A stretch of 15,996 bases of DNA. It comes from an uncultured Frankiales bacterium (lineage in GTDB: Bacteria > Actinomycetota > Actinomycetes > Mycobacteriales > SCTD01). Where the stretch lies: contig CAMLIA010000091.1 of the NCBI GenBank assembly GCA_946479905.1, forward strand, positions 1 through 15,996, in the 5' to 3' direction. Made by a program: the position numbers and the translations under genes. Under the pieces are notes generated by a model. It made no database searches and was not told the origin of the DNA. It saw only the letters and a program-made list of their open reading frames with translations. Positions within the stretch are counted from its first letter, which is position 1. Each line of letters opens with the position of its first letter. Positions 7,463-14,991 of the stretch are shown here, piece by piece.

Positions 7463-8658
7463 GACGCCTCGTCCTGCCCCTCGCGCTGGCGCTGGGGGTC
7501 GCCGGGTGCACCGGGAGCCCGTCGCCGCCGAAGGGCGACGCGCTCGTGGTCGTCTCCGCCCCGCTGAACGCGTCCCCCTGGATCGGGGACTTCATCGTCA
7601 AGGGCGCCGAGCTGGCGGTCGCACAGGTCAACCGGGGGCACGGCCGGCACCTGCGGCTGGAGGTGCTCGACAACCAGGGCTCGGCGCAGACCGCGGTCGC
7701 GAACGCACGGCGGGCCGTGAGCGAGGGCGCTGTCGCCCTGCTCACCGACGGCGTCGGGGCGAAGGCGATCGCTGCGGTCACGGACCGCGTGTCGCTCCCG
7801 GTGTTCGTCACGTTCGAGGGCGGGGCCTCGCTCGTCGATCCGAAGACGATGCCGTCGGTCTTCCGGCTGGCGCCGGCCAACACCGACCTGTGCCGGCGGC
7901 TCGCCGACTACCTCGCCGACGTGCGGCCCGGGCAGAGCGTGGCGCTGCTCGGCGACGACAGCGGGTACGGCGTCGAGGGCGCGGCCCAGAGCAAGGCCGA
8001 CCTCCTGCACGACGAGGTCCGGGTGGTGTCGGAGGGGACCATCCCCTCCGGTGCGCGCGACGTCAGCGCGCAGGTGCTCGCGGCCCGGCGCTCCGGCGCG
8101 AAGGTGCTCGTCGTCTGGGCCCGCGCGGCCGGCCTCGCCGCGGTGATCAGGACGGCCCGCAGCTCCGGGTGGGACGTGCCCGTCTACACCGGGCCCGCCG
8201 GTGAGGACCCGCTCGTGCGGCAGCAGCTGGCCGACCGGCCGGAGTGGCTCGACGGGACCGTCTTCGTGTCCTTCCGGATCACCAGCGAGGTCGGCGGCGC
8301 CCCCTTCGCGGCCTTCCGCAAGGACTACGAGAAGGCCTACGGGGCAAGCACTTTCGGCGTCAAGAGCGACGGCAAGCTGGTCGTCCAGCCGCCGGACTGG
8401 GCGATGTACCCCTACGACGCGGTGCACCTCGTCGCGGCCGCCCTCGACCGGGCGAAGGCCGTCGGTGCCCGCCAGGTCTACGACGGCATCCAGTCGCTGG
8501 TGATCACCGGCGCCAACGGTGACGAGCGCGGCTACGGTCCCGACGACCGCGAGGGCGTCAGCCCTGACGACATGTACTTCGGGTACTTCAAGGGCATGCG
8601 CTTCTTCCCGAAGACCGACGACAAGCTGTCCACCACGCTGCCCACGGTGCCGCAGTAG
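7459..8658 (+). CDS. ABC transporter substrate-binding lipoprotein, LivJ-like
   Basis: The protein has 399 residues with a type II signal peptide; the lipobox VAGC places the lipidated cysteine at Cys17. The mature part has the pattern of a type I periplasmic binding fold (Peripla_BP_6 / LivJ): an early GDFIVKGAELAVAQVN, then LEVLDNQGSAQTAVANARR, a LFxxG-like LLTDGVGAKAIAAV, the inter-lobe segment VALLGDDSGYGVEGA, and a C-terminal YPYDAVHLVAAALDRA. It would capture the solute outside the membrane and deliver it to the LivH/LivM channel. GTG at 7459 overlaps the preceding stop as GTGA. The ligand is not readable; amino acids, amides and urea are all family possibilities. Confidence 0.9.
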   Translation: MRRLVLPLALALGVAGCTGSPSPPKGDALVVVSAPLNASPWIGDFIVKGAELAVAQVNRGHGRHLRLEVLDNQGSAQTAVANARRAVSEGAVALLTDGVGAKAIAAVTDRVSLPVFVTFEGGASLVDPKTMPSVFRLAPANTDLCRRLADYLADVRPGQSVALLGDDSGYGVEGAAQSKADLLHDEVRVVSEGTIPSGARDVSAQVLAARRSGAKVLVVWARAAGLAAVIRTARSSGWDVPVYTGPAGEDPLVRQQLADRPEWLDGTVFVSFRITSEVGGAPFAAFRKDYEKAYGASTFGVKSDGKLVVQPPDWAMYPYDAVHLVAAALDRAKAVGARQVYDGIQSLVITGANGDERGYGPDDREGVSPDDMYFGYFKGMRFFPKTDDKLSTTLPTVPQ

Positions 8659-9315
8659 ATGTGCGGCCGCTACGCCTCGTCCCGCCGGCCGGAGGACCTG
8701 GTCTCCTGGTACGACGTCGAGGAGCCGCCGGAGGAGGTGCTCCCGCCCTCCTGGAACGTCGCCCCCACCGACCCGGTCTACGCCGTGGTCCAGTCGAAGG
8801 AGGGGGTGCGCCAGCTGCGGGTGCTGCGGTGGGGCCTGGTGCCCTCGTGGGCCAAGGACGCCAAGGGCGCCGCCCGCATGATCAACGCCCGGCAGGAGTC
8901 GGTGAAGGACAAGCCCGCCTTCCGCAAGGCGTTCGCGAGCAGGCGCTGCCTCGTCCCGGCGGACGGGTACTACGAGTGGAAGCAGGAGGGCGCGGACAAG
9001 CAGCCGTGGTACCTCACCGCCCCCGAGCCGCTGTCCATGGCCGGCCTCTACGAGCACTGGCGCTCACCGGACGGGGAGTGGCTCTCGACGTGCACGATCA
9101 TCACGACCAGCGCTCCGGACGACCTCGGCGAGATCCACGACCGGACGCCGCTGCTGGTGCCCAAGGAGCACTGGTCGGTGTGGCTGGACCGGTCCGTCGC
9201 CGACCCCGGTGAGCTGCTCGTCCCCGGCACCCCCGGCGTCCTCGACGCGTGGCCGGTCGGCAAGGCGGTCGGGAACGTCCGCAACAACGGGCCGGAGCTG
9301 GTCGACCCGGTCTAG
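8659..9315 (+). CDS. SRAP / YedK (HMCES) family abasic-site crosslink protein
   Basis: The protein has 218 residues, normal for the family. These proteins form a covalent thiazolidine crosslink between Cys2 and abasic sites in single-stranded DNA and so protect them. The sequence begins MCGRY, giving Cys2 after Met removal. NARQES places Asn76, GYYEW places Glu106, and HDRTPLLV places His160, matching YedK residues Cys2, Asn75, Glu105 and His160; WGLVPSW (58-64) is also typical. The ATG follows the binding-protein TAG with no gap and has no Shine-Dalgarno, so translation probably depends on coupling to the transporter operon. The stop overlaps the stop of the convergent gene at CTAG (9312-9315). 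Rv3226c near mycobacterial aroA is a recalled homologue. Confidence 0.95.
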   Translation: MCGRYASSRRPEDLVSWYDVEEPPEEVLPPSWNVAPTDPVYAVVQSKEGVRQLRVLRWGLVPSWAKDAKGAARMINARQESVKDKPAFRKAFASRRCLVPADGYYEWKQEGADKQPWYLTAPEPLSMAGLYEHWRSPDGEWLSTCTIITTSAPDDLGEIHDRTPLLVPKEHWSVWLDRSVADPGELLVPGTPGVLDAWPVGKAVGNVRNNGPELVDPV

Positions 9316-10589
9316 GAGCGGCGCCACACGGCGTACCCGGCACCGAGGAGCAGCAGGGCCGCGGCGCCGGCGAGCGAGAGCGGACCCCAGCGGGGGTGGA
9401 GCCGGTCGACAGCGGCGGCGGTCCTGGCCGCCGGCGCGAAGGACAGGGCGTACGACGTGGAGCCGGTGCCCTCGAGGTCCGCGCCGAGGTACGGGCTGTA
9501 CGACGACGCACGCGCCCCGGTGGCGGCGACGGCGACGAGCAGCGCGAGCGCGTCGCGGCGCTCGTCGGCCGGCGGGTGCGACGCGGCCCACTGCCGCCAG
9601 GTCGGGAAGCCTCGAGGCGGTGCCAGCTCCCGCGCGTTGAGCGCGGCGACGGCGTCGAGCTGCAGCACGAGCCGGCCGCGGCCCGCCGCGCGCACGTCGA
9701 AGGTCACCGTGGCCGTCTCGGTCCCGGGCGTGCTGCCGCCGAGGGTGCCGGCGAAGGTGGCCCCGTCCGGGGTGGCGGTGGTGGCCGGGCCGGTCACGGA
9801 GCCGGTGGTCCCGGACAGCCGCAGCCGCCCGGTCAGCCGCATCGGGACGCCCTGCGAGGCGTCGACGGTCGCCGCGCGGGTGACCGACAGCCGCTGCGGC
9901 AGGCGGTCGTCGGTCGAGGGCAGCCGCGCGGCGGACGGGTGCTCCGCCACCCGCAGCGCCAGGTCGAGCGGGCCGGCCAGCTGCGCCGCCGGTGCGTCGG
10001 AGCCGGTGGGCAGCTGCTGCGCCTGGCTCGTGACGTTCGCCACGGTCACGTGCGCGGTCCCCGGCCCCGGGAGCGTGCCGCCGTCCCCCAGGGACCGGGT
10101 CCGGCCGTCCGCGCCGGTGAAGGTGACGGTGACCTGGAGCGGCAGGTGCCGGGACTCGATCTGGGGATCCAGCACGAGGCGTGCCGCGAGCGCGCGGTGC
10201 CCCGGGGTGAAGCCCTGCCACACGACGGCTCCCCGCTGGGTGAGCGGCGGTCGCTCGGTGCCGAGGGAGGTCGCCTCGCGGGCGGGCCCGCGCTCCCGGA
10301 TGGCGTAGTCGCCCACCCCGAGCACGTCCAGCCGTTGCTCCAGGGCGACCGTCCGGACGCTGCCGTCCCCGGCCAGGCCCACGATCACCCGTTCGTCGTT
10401 GCGCACCTTGCCCGGCACGATCGAGGGCTTCAGCCGGTCCGGGCGCCCGCCCACGACGAGGATGAGCCGGTCCTCCTGGACCTGGGCGGCCTCGGGAGTC
10501 GGCAGCGAGATGACGTCCGCGCGGGTGGCGCCCGCCAGCAGCGGGCAGGCCAGCAGGCCTGCCACCGACGCCAGCCGCAGGGTCCGCAC
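9312..10589 (-). CDS. Predicted surface protein, signal peptide plus C-terminal anchor, function unknown
   Basis: The protein has 425 residues. Residues 1-24 form a Sec signal peptide (hydrophobic core, likely cleavage after ATRA). The body is rich in beta-forming, Thr/Gly/Ala segments. The C-terminus has one hydrophobic helix of about 20 residues followed by RRS, giving a type I topology with nearly the whole protein outside the cell. I recognise no named domain. GTG at 10589 is chosen because it opens the signal peptide and follows a TAGCCT -10 element by 7 bases; the frame stays open to 10868, but that extension is low-complexity Ser/Ala read antisense to dksA. It diverges from the DksA-like gene and its stop overlaps the SRAP stop. 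Confidence 0.8.
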   Translation of the reverse strand: MRTLRLASVAGLLACPLLAGATRADVISLPTPEAAQVQEDRLILVVGGRPDRLKPSIVPGKVRNDERVIVGLAGDGSVRTVALEQRLDVLGVGDYAIRERGPAREATSLGTERPPLTQRGAVVWQGFTPGHRALAARLVLDPQIESRHLPLQVTVTFTGADGRTRSLGDGGTLPGPGTAHVTVANVTSQAQQLPTGSDAPAAQLAGPLDLALRVAEHPSAARLPSTDDRLPQRLSVTRAATVDASQGVPMRLTGRLRLSGTTGSVTGPATTATPDGATFAGTLGGSTPGTETATVTFDVRAAGRGRLVLQLDAVAALNARELAPPRGFPTWRQWAASHPPADERRDALALLVAVAATGARASSYSPYLGADLEGTGSTSYALSFAPAARTAAAVDRLHPRWGPLSLAGAAALLLLGAGYAVWRRS

Positions 10590-10596
10590 CGCTCCG

Positions 10597-10606
10597 AGGC
10601 TACGGT
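10597..10606. promoter_or_regulatory. Back-to-back -10 elements of a divergent gene pair
   Basis: On the minus strand TAGCCT (complement of 10597-10602) ends 7 bases before the surface-protein GTG at 10589. On the plus strand TACGGT (10601-10606) lies 32 bases before the DksA-like GTG. The two TANNNT hexamers share the TA dinucleotide at 10601-10602, so two RNA polymerases could not occupy them together. Seen in sequence; promoter activity is inferred. Confidence 0.5.
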
Positions 10607-10627
10607 GGACCAGCACCCGAGCCGAAG

Positions 10628-10633
10628 AAGGAG
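10628..10633 (+). promoter_or_regulatory. Ribosome binding site AAGGAG of the DksA-like gene
   Basis: AAGGAG lies 5 bases before GTG 10639. It is one of the few clear Shine-Dalgarno sequences in the window, where most starts are coupled or leaderless. It fixes the start at 10639, although the frame stays open upstream to 10399. Confidence 0.75.
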
Positions 10634-10638
10634 ACCCC

Positions 10639-10983
10639 GTGGACCTCGACGCGCTGCGCGCCGATCTCGAGCAGGTCGTGCGCGAGAGCGAAGCCACCAT
10701 CGCCACGCTCCTCGCGGCGGACGACGAGGAGGACGACAACATCGTCGAGGACGACGCCGACGAGGCGGCCGACTTCACCGAGAGCGACCGCGAGGAGGCG
10801 ATGGTCGACGCCGCGCAGGCGCGTCGCACCGAGGCGCTCGAGGCGCTGGCCCGGATGGACGCCGGCACCTACGGCGTCTGCGTCGACTGCGGCAAGCAGA
10901 TCCCCGAGGCGCGGCTGCAGTTCCGTCCCGAGGCGTCCCGCTGCGTCGAGGACCAGGAGAAGTACGAGGACAGCCTGAGCTAA
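10639..10983 (+). CDS. DksA/TraR-family zinc-finger regulator with altered fourth ligand
   Basis: The protein has 114 residues. A coiled, very acidic N-terminal half (about 1-75) is followed by a C4-type finger: C81, C84, C102 and, where a fourth cysteine is expected, D105 (C-x2-C-x17-C-x2-D). The fold and TYGxCxxCG context are those of DksA/TraR proteins, which bind in the RNA polymerase secondary channel and modulate initiation. Residues 38-43 read DDADEA, which fits the DxxDxA arrangement at the DksA coiled-coil tip, though this alignment is my own. The stop TAA overlaps the stop of the convergent methyltransferase-like gene by four bases (10980-10983). It could be a general stress regulator; the target promoters are unknown. 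Confidence 0.88.
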   Translation: MDLDALRADLEQVVRESEATIATLLAADDEEDDNIVEDDADEAADFTESDREEAMVDAAQARRTEALEALARMDAGTYGVCVDCGKQIPEARLQFRPEASRCVEDQEKYEDSLS

Positions 10984-11717
10984 CCGGGCTTCCGGGCGCT
11001 GCACACGAGGTGGATGCCCGGGGTCTCGCCCTCGCGGTCCACGGCGAGCTGCAGCTCGGTGCGCACGAGCGCCCGCATCGCCTCCTCCCCGCCGGTGGCC
11101 AGCGCCCGCTCCACCGCGGCGGGCGTGAGCACCGAGCGGGGTCGTACCCACTCCACGTCGAAGCCGGCGTCCTCCAGCAGCGCCTGCAGCTCCTCCGGCC
11201 AGAAGCAGCGGCTGAGCGTGCCGTCCTCCTCGGGCACCAGCACCACGTCTGCGGACGGCACGTCGGCGAGCTCCGCCCACCGGCCCTGGTCGGCCAGCCG
11301 GGCGAGCCCGGTCGTGAGCGAGTCGACGCACAGCAGCATGCGGCCACCGGGCCGCAGGACGCGCACCAGCTCACGGGCCGTCACCTCGGTGGCCAGGCAC
11401 AGCGAGAGCGCGCGGGACTCCGCCACGACCGCGTCGAAGGAGCTGTCCGCGACCCAGTCGAGCACGCGGGTGTCGGCGACCACCGTGTGCACCCCCACGA
11501 CGGGGCCCACCCCGACGCGCAGGACGTCGTGCCCCAGGTCGCGCAGCAGCTCGGCCCGGGCGGGGCCGTCGAGGCTCAGGTCCAGGACGCAGGCGCGGTC
11601 CTCGGGCACCCACGCGGCCAGCTGCGCGCTGGCCACCTCGTCGTAGAACAACCAGTACGGCGAGTTCGGGGCCGGGACCGGGGTCGGCGAGCTCGCCGAG
11701 GGGTCAAGGCTCAGCAC
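10980..11717 (-). CDS. Class I SAM methyltransferase-like protein, degenerate motif I
   Basis: The protein has 245 residues with a Pro/Ser-rich N-terminus (1-20). The core resembles Methyltransf_11: VLDLSLDG (44-51) at the position of the glycine-rich SAM-binding loop, FDAVVAE (94-100), and LRPGGRMLL (121-129) as the post-catalytic strand and turn. Motif I usually reads DxGxGxG; here the glycines are largely lost, so SAM binding is doubtful and the protein may be a divergent or inactive member. The substrate is unknown. GTG at 11717 has AGGAG six bases upstream. It diverges from the alpha/beta hydrolase by 22 bases, and its stop overlaps the DksA-like stop. Confidence 0.7.
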   Translation of the reverse strand: MLSLDPSASSPTPVPAPNSPYWLFYDEVASAQLAAWVPEDRACVLDLSLDGPARAELLRDLGHDVLRVGVGPVVGVHTVVADTRVLDWVADSSFDAVVAESRALSLCLATEVTARELVRVLRPGGRMLLCVDSLTTGLARLADQGRWAELADVPSADVVLVPEEDGTLSRCFWPEELQALLEDAGFDVEWVRPRSVLTPAAVERALATGGEEAMRALVRTELQLAVDREGETPGIHLVCSARKPG

Positions 11718-11727
11718 TCGCGGCTCC

Positions 11728-11733
11728 TACCCT
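11728..11733 (+). promoter_or_regulatory. -10 element (TACCCT) of a leaderless hydrolase transcript
   Basis: TACCCT matches TANNNT and ends 6 bases before the GTG at 11740, the spacing expected for a leaderless mRNA. The same 22-base gap holds the Shine-Dalgarno of the divergent methyltransferase-like gene, so the two regulatory regions overlap. Confidence 0.5.
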
Positions 11734-11739
11734 GTCGCG

Positions 11740-12366
11740 GTGCCGGAAACACCGCCCCCTGAAGACACCTGGTCCCCTGTGGAGACGACCGGCGGTCCCG
11801 CCCGGTTCCACCTCGACGGTGCCGGTGACGGTCTGCTCGTGCTCGGTCACGGGGCGGGAGGGGGCACCCGCTCGGTGGACCTGCTCGCCGCGCGGGAGGC
11901 CGGCCTCGCGGCGGGCTTTCGGGTGGCTCTGGTCGAGCAGCCGTGGCGGGTGCGGGGGCGCAAGGTGGCGGAGCCGCCGGCCAAGCTGGACGCCGCCTGG
12001 GTCGCCGTCCTGGCGCAGCTGTCGGGCACGCCCCTGGTGGTCGGAGGCCGCAGTGCCGGCGCCCGCGTCGCCTGCCGCACGGCGGCCCAGGTGGGCGCGG
12101 ACGCGGTGCTGTGCCTCGCCTTCCCGCTGCACCCCCCGGGGCGCCCGGAACGCAGCCGGCTCCCGGAGCTGGCCGCCGTCGGCGTACCCGTGCTCGTGGT
12201 GCAGGGCGACCGCGACGCCTTCGGCGTACCCGCGGGCGCCACGCTGGTGCCCGGCGCCGATCACGGCTTCCGGGTCGCGAAGGGGCTGCCGCCTGCCGGG
12301 CCGCAGGTGCGTGCGCACGTCGAGGCGTGGCTGCGGTCGATCGCGATCCGGACAAACCGGACGTAG
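11740..12366 (+). CDS. Alpha/beta hydrolase, KANL3/Tex30-like
   Basis: The protein has 208 residues and is probably cytoplasmic, with no signal peptide. LGHGAGGG (35-42) is an oxyanion-hole loop, GRSAG (103-107) is the nucleophile elbow with Ser105, QGDRD (155-159) supplies the acid (Asp157 or Asp159), and ADHGF (173-177) supplies His175, so the triad is complete. The LGHGAGGG plus GGRSAGAR combination and the short length fit the KANL3/Tex30-like group, often annotated as dienelactone-hydrolase-like. The substrate is unknown. GTG at 11740 follows a TACCCT -10 element by 6 bases. The chemoreceptor begins 68 bases downstream on the same strand and could be read through from this gene. Confidence 0.85.
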   Translation: MPETPPPEDTWSPVETTGGPARFHLDGAGDGLLVLGHGAGGGTRSVDLLAAREAGLAAGFRVALVEQPWRVRGRKVAEPPAKLDAAWVAVLAQLSGTPLVVGGRSAGARVACRTAAQVGADAVLCLAFPLHPPGRPERSRLPELAAVGVPVLVVQGDRDAFGVPAGATLVPGADHGFRVAKGLPPAGPQVRAHVEAWLRSIAIRTNRT

Positions 12367-12406
12367 CCGCTTCACCCGGACGATCCGGCTGCCGATCTTG
12401 GGCGAC

Positions 12407-12438
12407 GTGAAGGACGCCTCGTGAAGGACGCCTCGTGA
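12407..12438 (+). other. Two overlapping five-codon mini-ORFs (MKDAS) upstream of the chemoreceptor
   Basis: From GTG 12407 the frame reads MKDAS and stops at TGA 12422-12424, which overlaps GTG 12421. From GTG 12421 it again reads MKDAS and stops at TGA 12436-12438, which overlaps the chemoreceptor GTG 12435. All three starts are therefore linked by GTGA junctions, and units two and three each have AAGGA 6 bases upstream. The 14-base unit puts each copy in a different frame. Translation of the mini-ORFs is inferred, not shown. Confidence 0.55.
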
Positions 12439-12445
12439 AGGACGC
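12407..12445 (+). repeat. 14-bp tandem repeat, two full copies and one partial
   Basis: GTGAAGGACGCCTC occurs at 12407-12420 and 12421-12434, followed by an 11-base partial copy (12435-12445) that forms the chemoreceptor start. Each unit carries a GTG and an AAGGA Shine-Dalgarno that lies 6 bases before the next unit's GTG. The copies are identical, which suggests recent duplication or slippage. Confidence 0.95.
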
Positions 12446-14000
12446 TGCCCGGCTGGCCCGGCTCGCGGCGGTCGCCGCCCTGTGCGGCAGCCTGCTCGCG
12501 CTCGCCATGGCCCTCGTCATGCGGGCGAGCGGTGCGGGCTTCCCGATCGCCGCCGACATGGCCGTGCTCTACACCGGCGAGGGGGTCGCGGCCGCGGTGT
12601 GGCTGTTCCTGCTGCCGGTCGCGACCGAGCGGGTGGCCGTGGTGCGGCGGCACCGGGTGGGCTGGACCTTCTGGGCCCTCGTCCTGCAGGTGTCGAGCGC
12701 CGCGGGCTTCGTGAGCTACACCGGCGGGGTCGTCGGGCCGTTCTGGGTGCTGTTCTTCCCCGTCCTCGTCTATGCCGGGGTCGCGCTGCCCGGCTGGCTC
12801 GGCCAGCTGATCGGCTGGGCGAGCGTGGCCGGGCTCGTGCTGGGCTCGGTGCAGGCCGGCACGGCGACAGCAGCCACGGCGGCCTGGATGGCCCTCATCT
12901 GCCCCTTCTTCCTCGCGGTCGCGGGCTTCACGTCGACGATCACCAGCCGGCTGGCCGCCGTGTCGGAGCGGTCGATGCGGGACCGCGACGAGCTGCAGGC
13001 GCACGTCCAGGCCCTCGCCGCGGCGCTCGCCGAGAACGCCAGCGGCGATCTCACCGCCACTCCCAGCCTGACGGTCGACCCGGCGGCGTCCTACGCCCCG
13101 GCGCTGCGCGTGCTGTCGCACGCCCTGGGCGACACCCTCGACGACCTGCGGGGTCTCGTCGACCGCGTCCGCGGCGGCGGCGACTCGCTCGCCGGTCGGG
13201 CCACCGAGCTGCTCGCGACGGCGGAGCAGACGGCGGCCGGGGCGACGCAGCAGTCCTCCGCGGTCTCGCAGACCACCTCGACGGTCCAGGAGCTCGCCGC
13301 CACCGCAGCCGCCATCGCGGACACCGCGGGTGGGGTGTCCGCGGCGGCCGAGCGGACGCTGCTGCTGGTGCTCGAGGGCAGCCGCGCCGTCGAGGACGCG
13401 GTGTCGTCGATGATGCAGATCGCCCACCGCGTGGACGACATCGCCGCGCGGTCGGTGCGGCTGGGTGAGCAGAGCCAGGAGATCGGCCGGATCCTCGGCG
13501 TCATCGACGACCTGTCGGACCAGACCAACCTGCTGGCGCTCAACGCGGCCATCGAGGCCGCCCGGGCAGGCGAGCACGGCCGTGGCTTCGCGGTCGTCGC
13601 GTCGGAGGTCCGCAAGCTCGCGGAGCGGGCGCAGGAGTCCACCGGGCAGATCCAGCAGATCGTCGACGCCATCCAGCACGGCACGACCGAGGCGATCGAC
13701 GTCAGCCAGCAGGGCGCGGCGGAGGCGCAGGCGGGCGTGGAGAAGGCGCGCGGCGCGATGGCGTCGCTGGGGCGGATCACCGGCATCGTCGACGAGACCA
13801 CGGCGGCCGCCAAGGAGATCTCGATCGCCACCCAGCAGCAGCGCTCCGCGTCGGACCAGGTGGTCGCGGCGATGTCGCAGGTCTCCGACGTGTCGCGCCA
13901 GTACGCCGCGGGCTCGGCGCAGGCGGTGGCGGCCGCTGTGGAGCTCACCTCCCTGGCCGGTGACCTGAAGACGGCGATCGCCCGCTTCACGACCGCCTGA
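12435..14000 (+). CDS. Methyl-accepting chemotaxis protein with six-helix N-terminal domain
   Basis: The protein has 521 residues. Six hydrophobic segments (about 10-29, 42-64, 75-97, 99-120, 122-141, 146-168) have only short loops, so there is no classic periplasmic sensor domain; sensing would be within or at the membrane. A short linker containing [10 protein letters not shown] (201-210) may be a remnant of a HAMP-like region. Residues of about 240-521 form the long cytoplasmic coiled coil with the conserved signalling hairpin (about 357-395), including [20 protein letters not shown] and [18 protein letters not shown]. This tip contacts CheA and CheW and controls kinase activity. No CheR/CheB-binding C-terminal pentapeptide is seen. 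GTG 12435 is set by the AAGGA in the preceding repeat unit. No other chemotaxis gene is in the window. Confidence 0.93.
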   Translation: MKDAARLARLAAVAALCGSLLALAMALVMRASGAGFPIAADMAVLYTGEGVAAAVWLFLLPVATERVAVVRRHRVGWTFWALVLQVSSAAGFVSYTGGVVGPFWVLFFPVLVYAGVALPGWLGQLIGWASVAGLVLGSVQAGTATAATAAWMALICPFFLAVAGFTSTITSRLAAVSERSMRDRDELQAHVQALAAALAENASGDLTATPSLTVDPAASYAPALRVLSHALGDTLDDLRGLVDRVRGGGDSLAGRATELLATAEQTAAGATQQSSAVSQTTSTVQELAATAAAIADTAGGVSAAAERTLLLVLEGSRAVEDAVSSMMQIAHRVDDIAARSVRLGEQSQEIGRILGVIDDLSDQTNLLALNAAIEAARAGEHGRGFAVVASEVRKLAERAQESTGQIQQIVDAIQHGTTEAIDVSQQGAAEAQAGVEKARGAMASLGRITGIVDETTAAAKEISIATQQQRSASDQVVAAMSQVSDVSRQYAAGSAQAVAAAVELTSLAGDLKTAIARFTTA

Positions 14001-14022
14001 GGCCACCTGAGGGTGCAGCAGG

Positions 14023-14973
14023 TCAGCGGGCCTCGCCGCTGTTGACGCTGACCATCATCGGTCGGGTGTCGACCGCCTCGAAGGCGCTCGCCGGGATCCG
14101 CTTGAGCTCGTCGAGCAGGGCGGACGGCCACCGGCTGTCGACGGTGCCCTGGAAGTACCACGGCGAGCCGTTGTCGGCGAGCACCAGCCCGTAGGTCTTC
14201 ATGGCCGCCAGCACCACGCGGGTGTCCGTCCGCAGCCCGCTGCCGCTGTAGGACGCCTTCAACCGGAAGCGCGCGCCCATCCGCGGGTAGCTCAGGTCGG
14301 ACACGTCACCGGCCTGGTGCCGGGCCGGCCACATGTACCGCCGGTCGGTGTGGTTGGTGGTGAACCGGATGGCGTGGTCGACGTGCCCGGCCGCCACCTC
14401 GTCGTAGCGCAGCAGGCCGGGCAGGATCGGCAGGCCGGCGGCGTCGGCCGACGTCCAGCCGGCCGGCCGCAGCGCGTTGCTCTTGAGGTTCCAGTGCGCC
14501 CCGCTCCCGGCGTACCAGCGGGTGCCGCTCTTCCTGGTCGCCCAGGTCTCGTAGAGCGTGCAGGTGCTCTTGTCGACGACGACGGTGTGCCGGTCGCCAC
14601 TGGTCCACTGACCGCCCTCGACCTGGGTGTCGCTGCCGAGCGGGTAGCCGACGCGGTCGCTCTCGCTCGCGTAGTCGAAGGTCACCGGCACCTTCGCGTG
14701 GCTGCTCGTGACGTAGGTGATCGGGATGCCGTAGGGCACCGGCTGGGCGCCGTAGGACGGCCCGAAGTCGGGGTGCAGCCTCGAGGTCGGGCTCATGCGG
14801 CTGATCCACTGCGCGCTGCGCGGGAACACCGGGAGCCGGCTCACGTCGGCGTGCCAGAAGTCGTTCGCCGGGAACGCGGGGCAGGTGGTGCCCGGCAGGT
14901 TCCTGCTGGTGCCCGCGACCGCCGGGGTGGCGGCGAGGAGCAGCGCGACGAGGGCGACCGACAGACGTCTCAT
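14023..14973 (-). CDS. Secreted protein of a conserved family, function unknown
   Basis: The protein has 316 residues. The signal peptide is residues 1-20 with cleavage after AVA, and there is no lipobox or later membrane segment, so it is exported and released or wall-associated. The mature protein has conserved-looking blocks such as [45 protein letters not shown] and [12 protein letters not shown] recall such blocks from secreted proteins in several bacterial groups, but I know no domain name or function. Two cysteines remain in the mature part. It begins 18 bases after the stop of the DtxR-family gene on the same strand, with no Shine-Dalgarno, so the two are probably cotranscribed. It converges on the chemoreceptor gene across 22 bases. 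Confidence 0.85.
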   Translation of the reverse strand: MRRLSVALVALLLAATPAVAGTSRNLPGTTCPAFPANDFWHADVSRLPVFPRSAQWISRMSPTSRLHPDFGPSYGAQPVPYGIPITYVTSSHAKVPVTFDYASESDRVGYPLGSDTQVEGGQWTSGDRHTVVVDKSTCTLYETWATRKSGTRWYAGSGAHWNLKSNALRPAGWTSADAAGLPILPGLLRYDEVAAGHVDHAIRFTTNHTDRRYMWPARHQAGDVSDLSYPRMGARFRLKASYSGSGLRTDTRVVLAAMKTYGLVLADNGSPWYFQGTVDSRWPSALLDELKRIPASAFEAVDTRPMMVSVNSGEAR

Positions 14974-14991
14974 GGGGTCTGTATCGGCAGC

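Noticed and set aside
12391..12398. GCCGATCT, similar to the -10 of flagellar sigma-28 promoters, upstream of the chemoreceptor
   Set aside because: No TAAA-like -35 lies at the expected distance, and only six of eight bases match.
14001..14026. Possible terminator hairpin between the chemoreceptor and secreted-protein genes (ACCTG/CAGGT)
   Set aside because: Five-base stem, nine-base loop and no U-tract; too weak to call.
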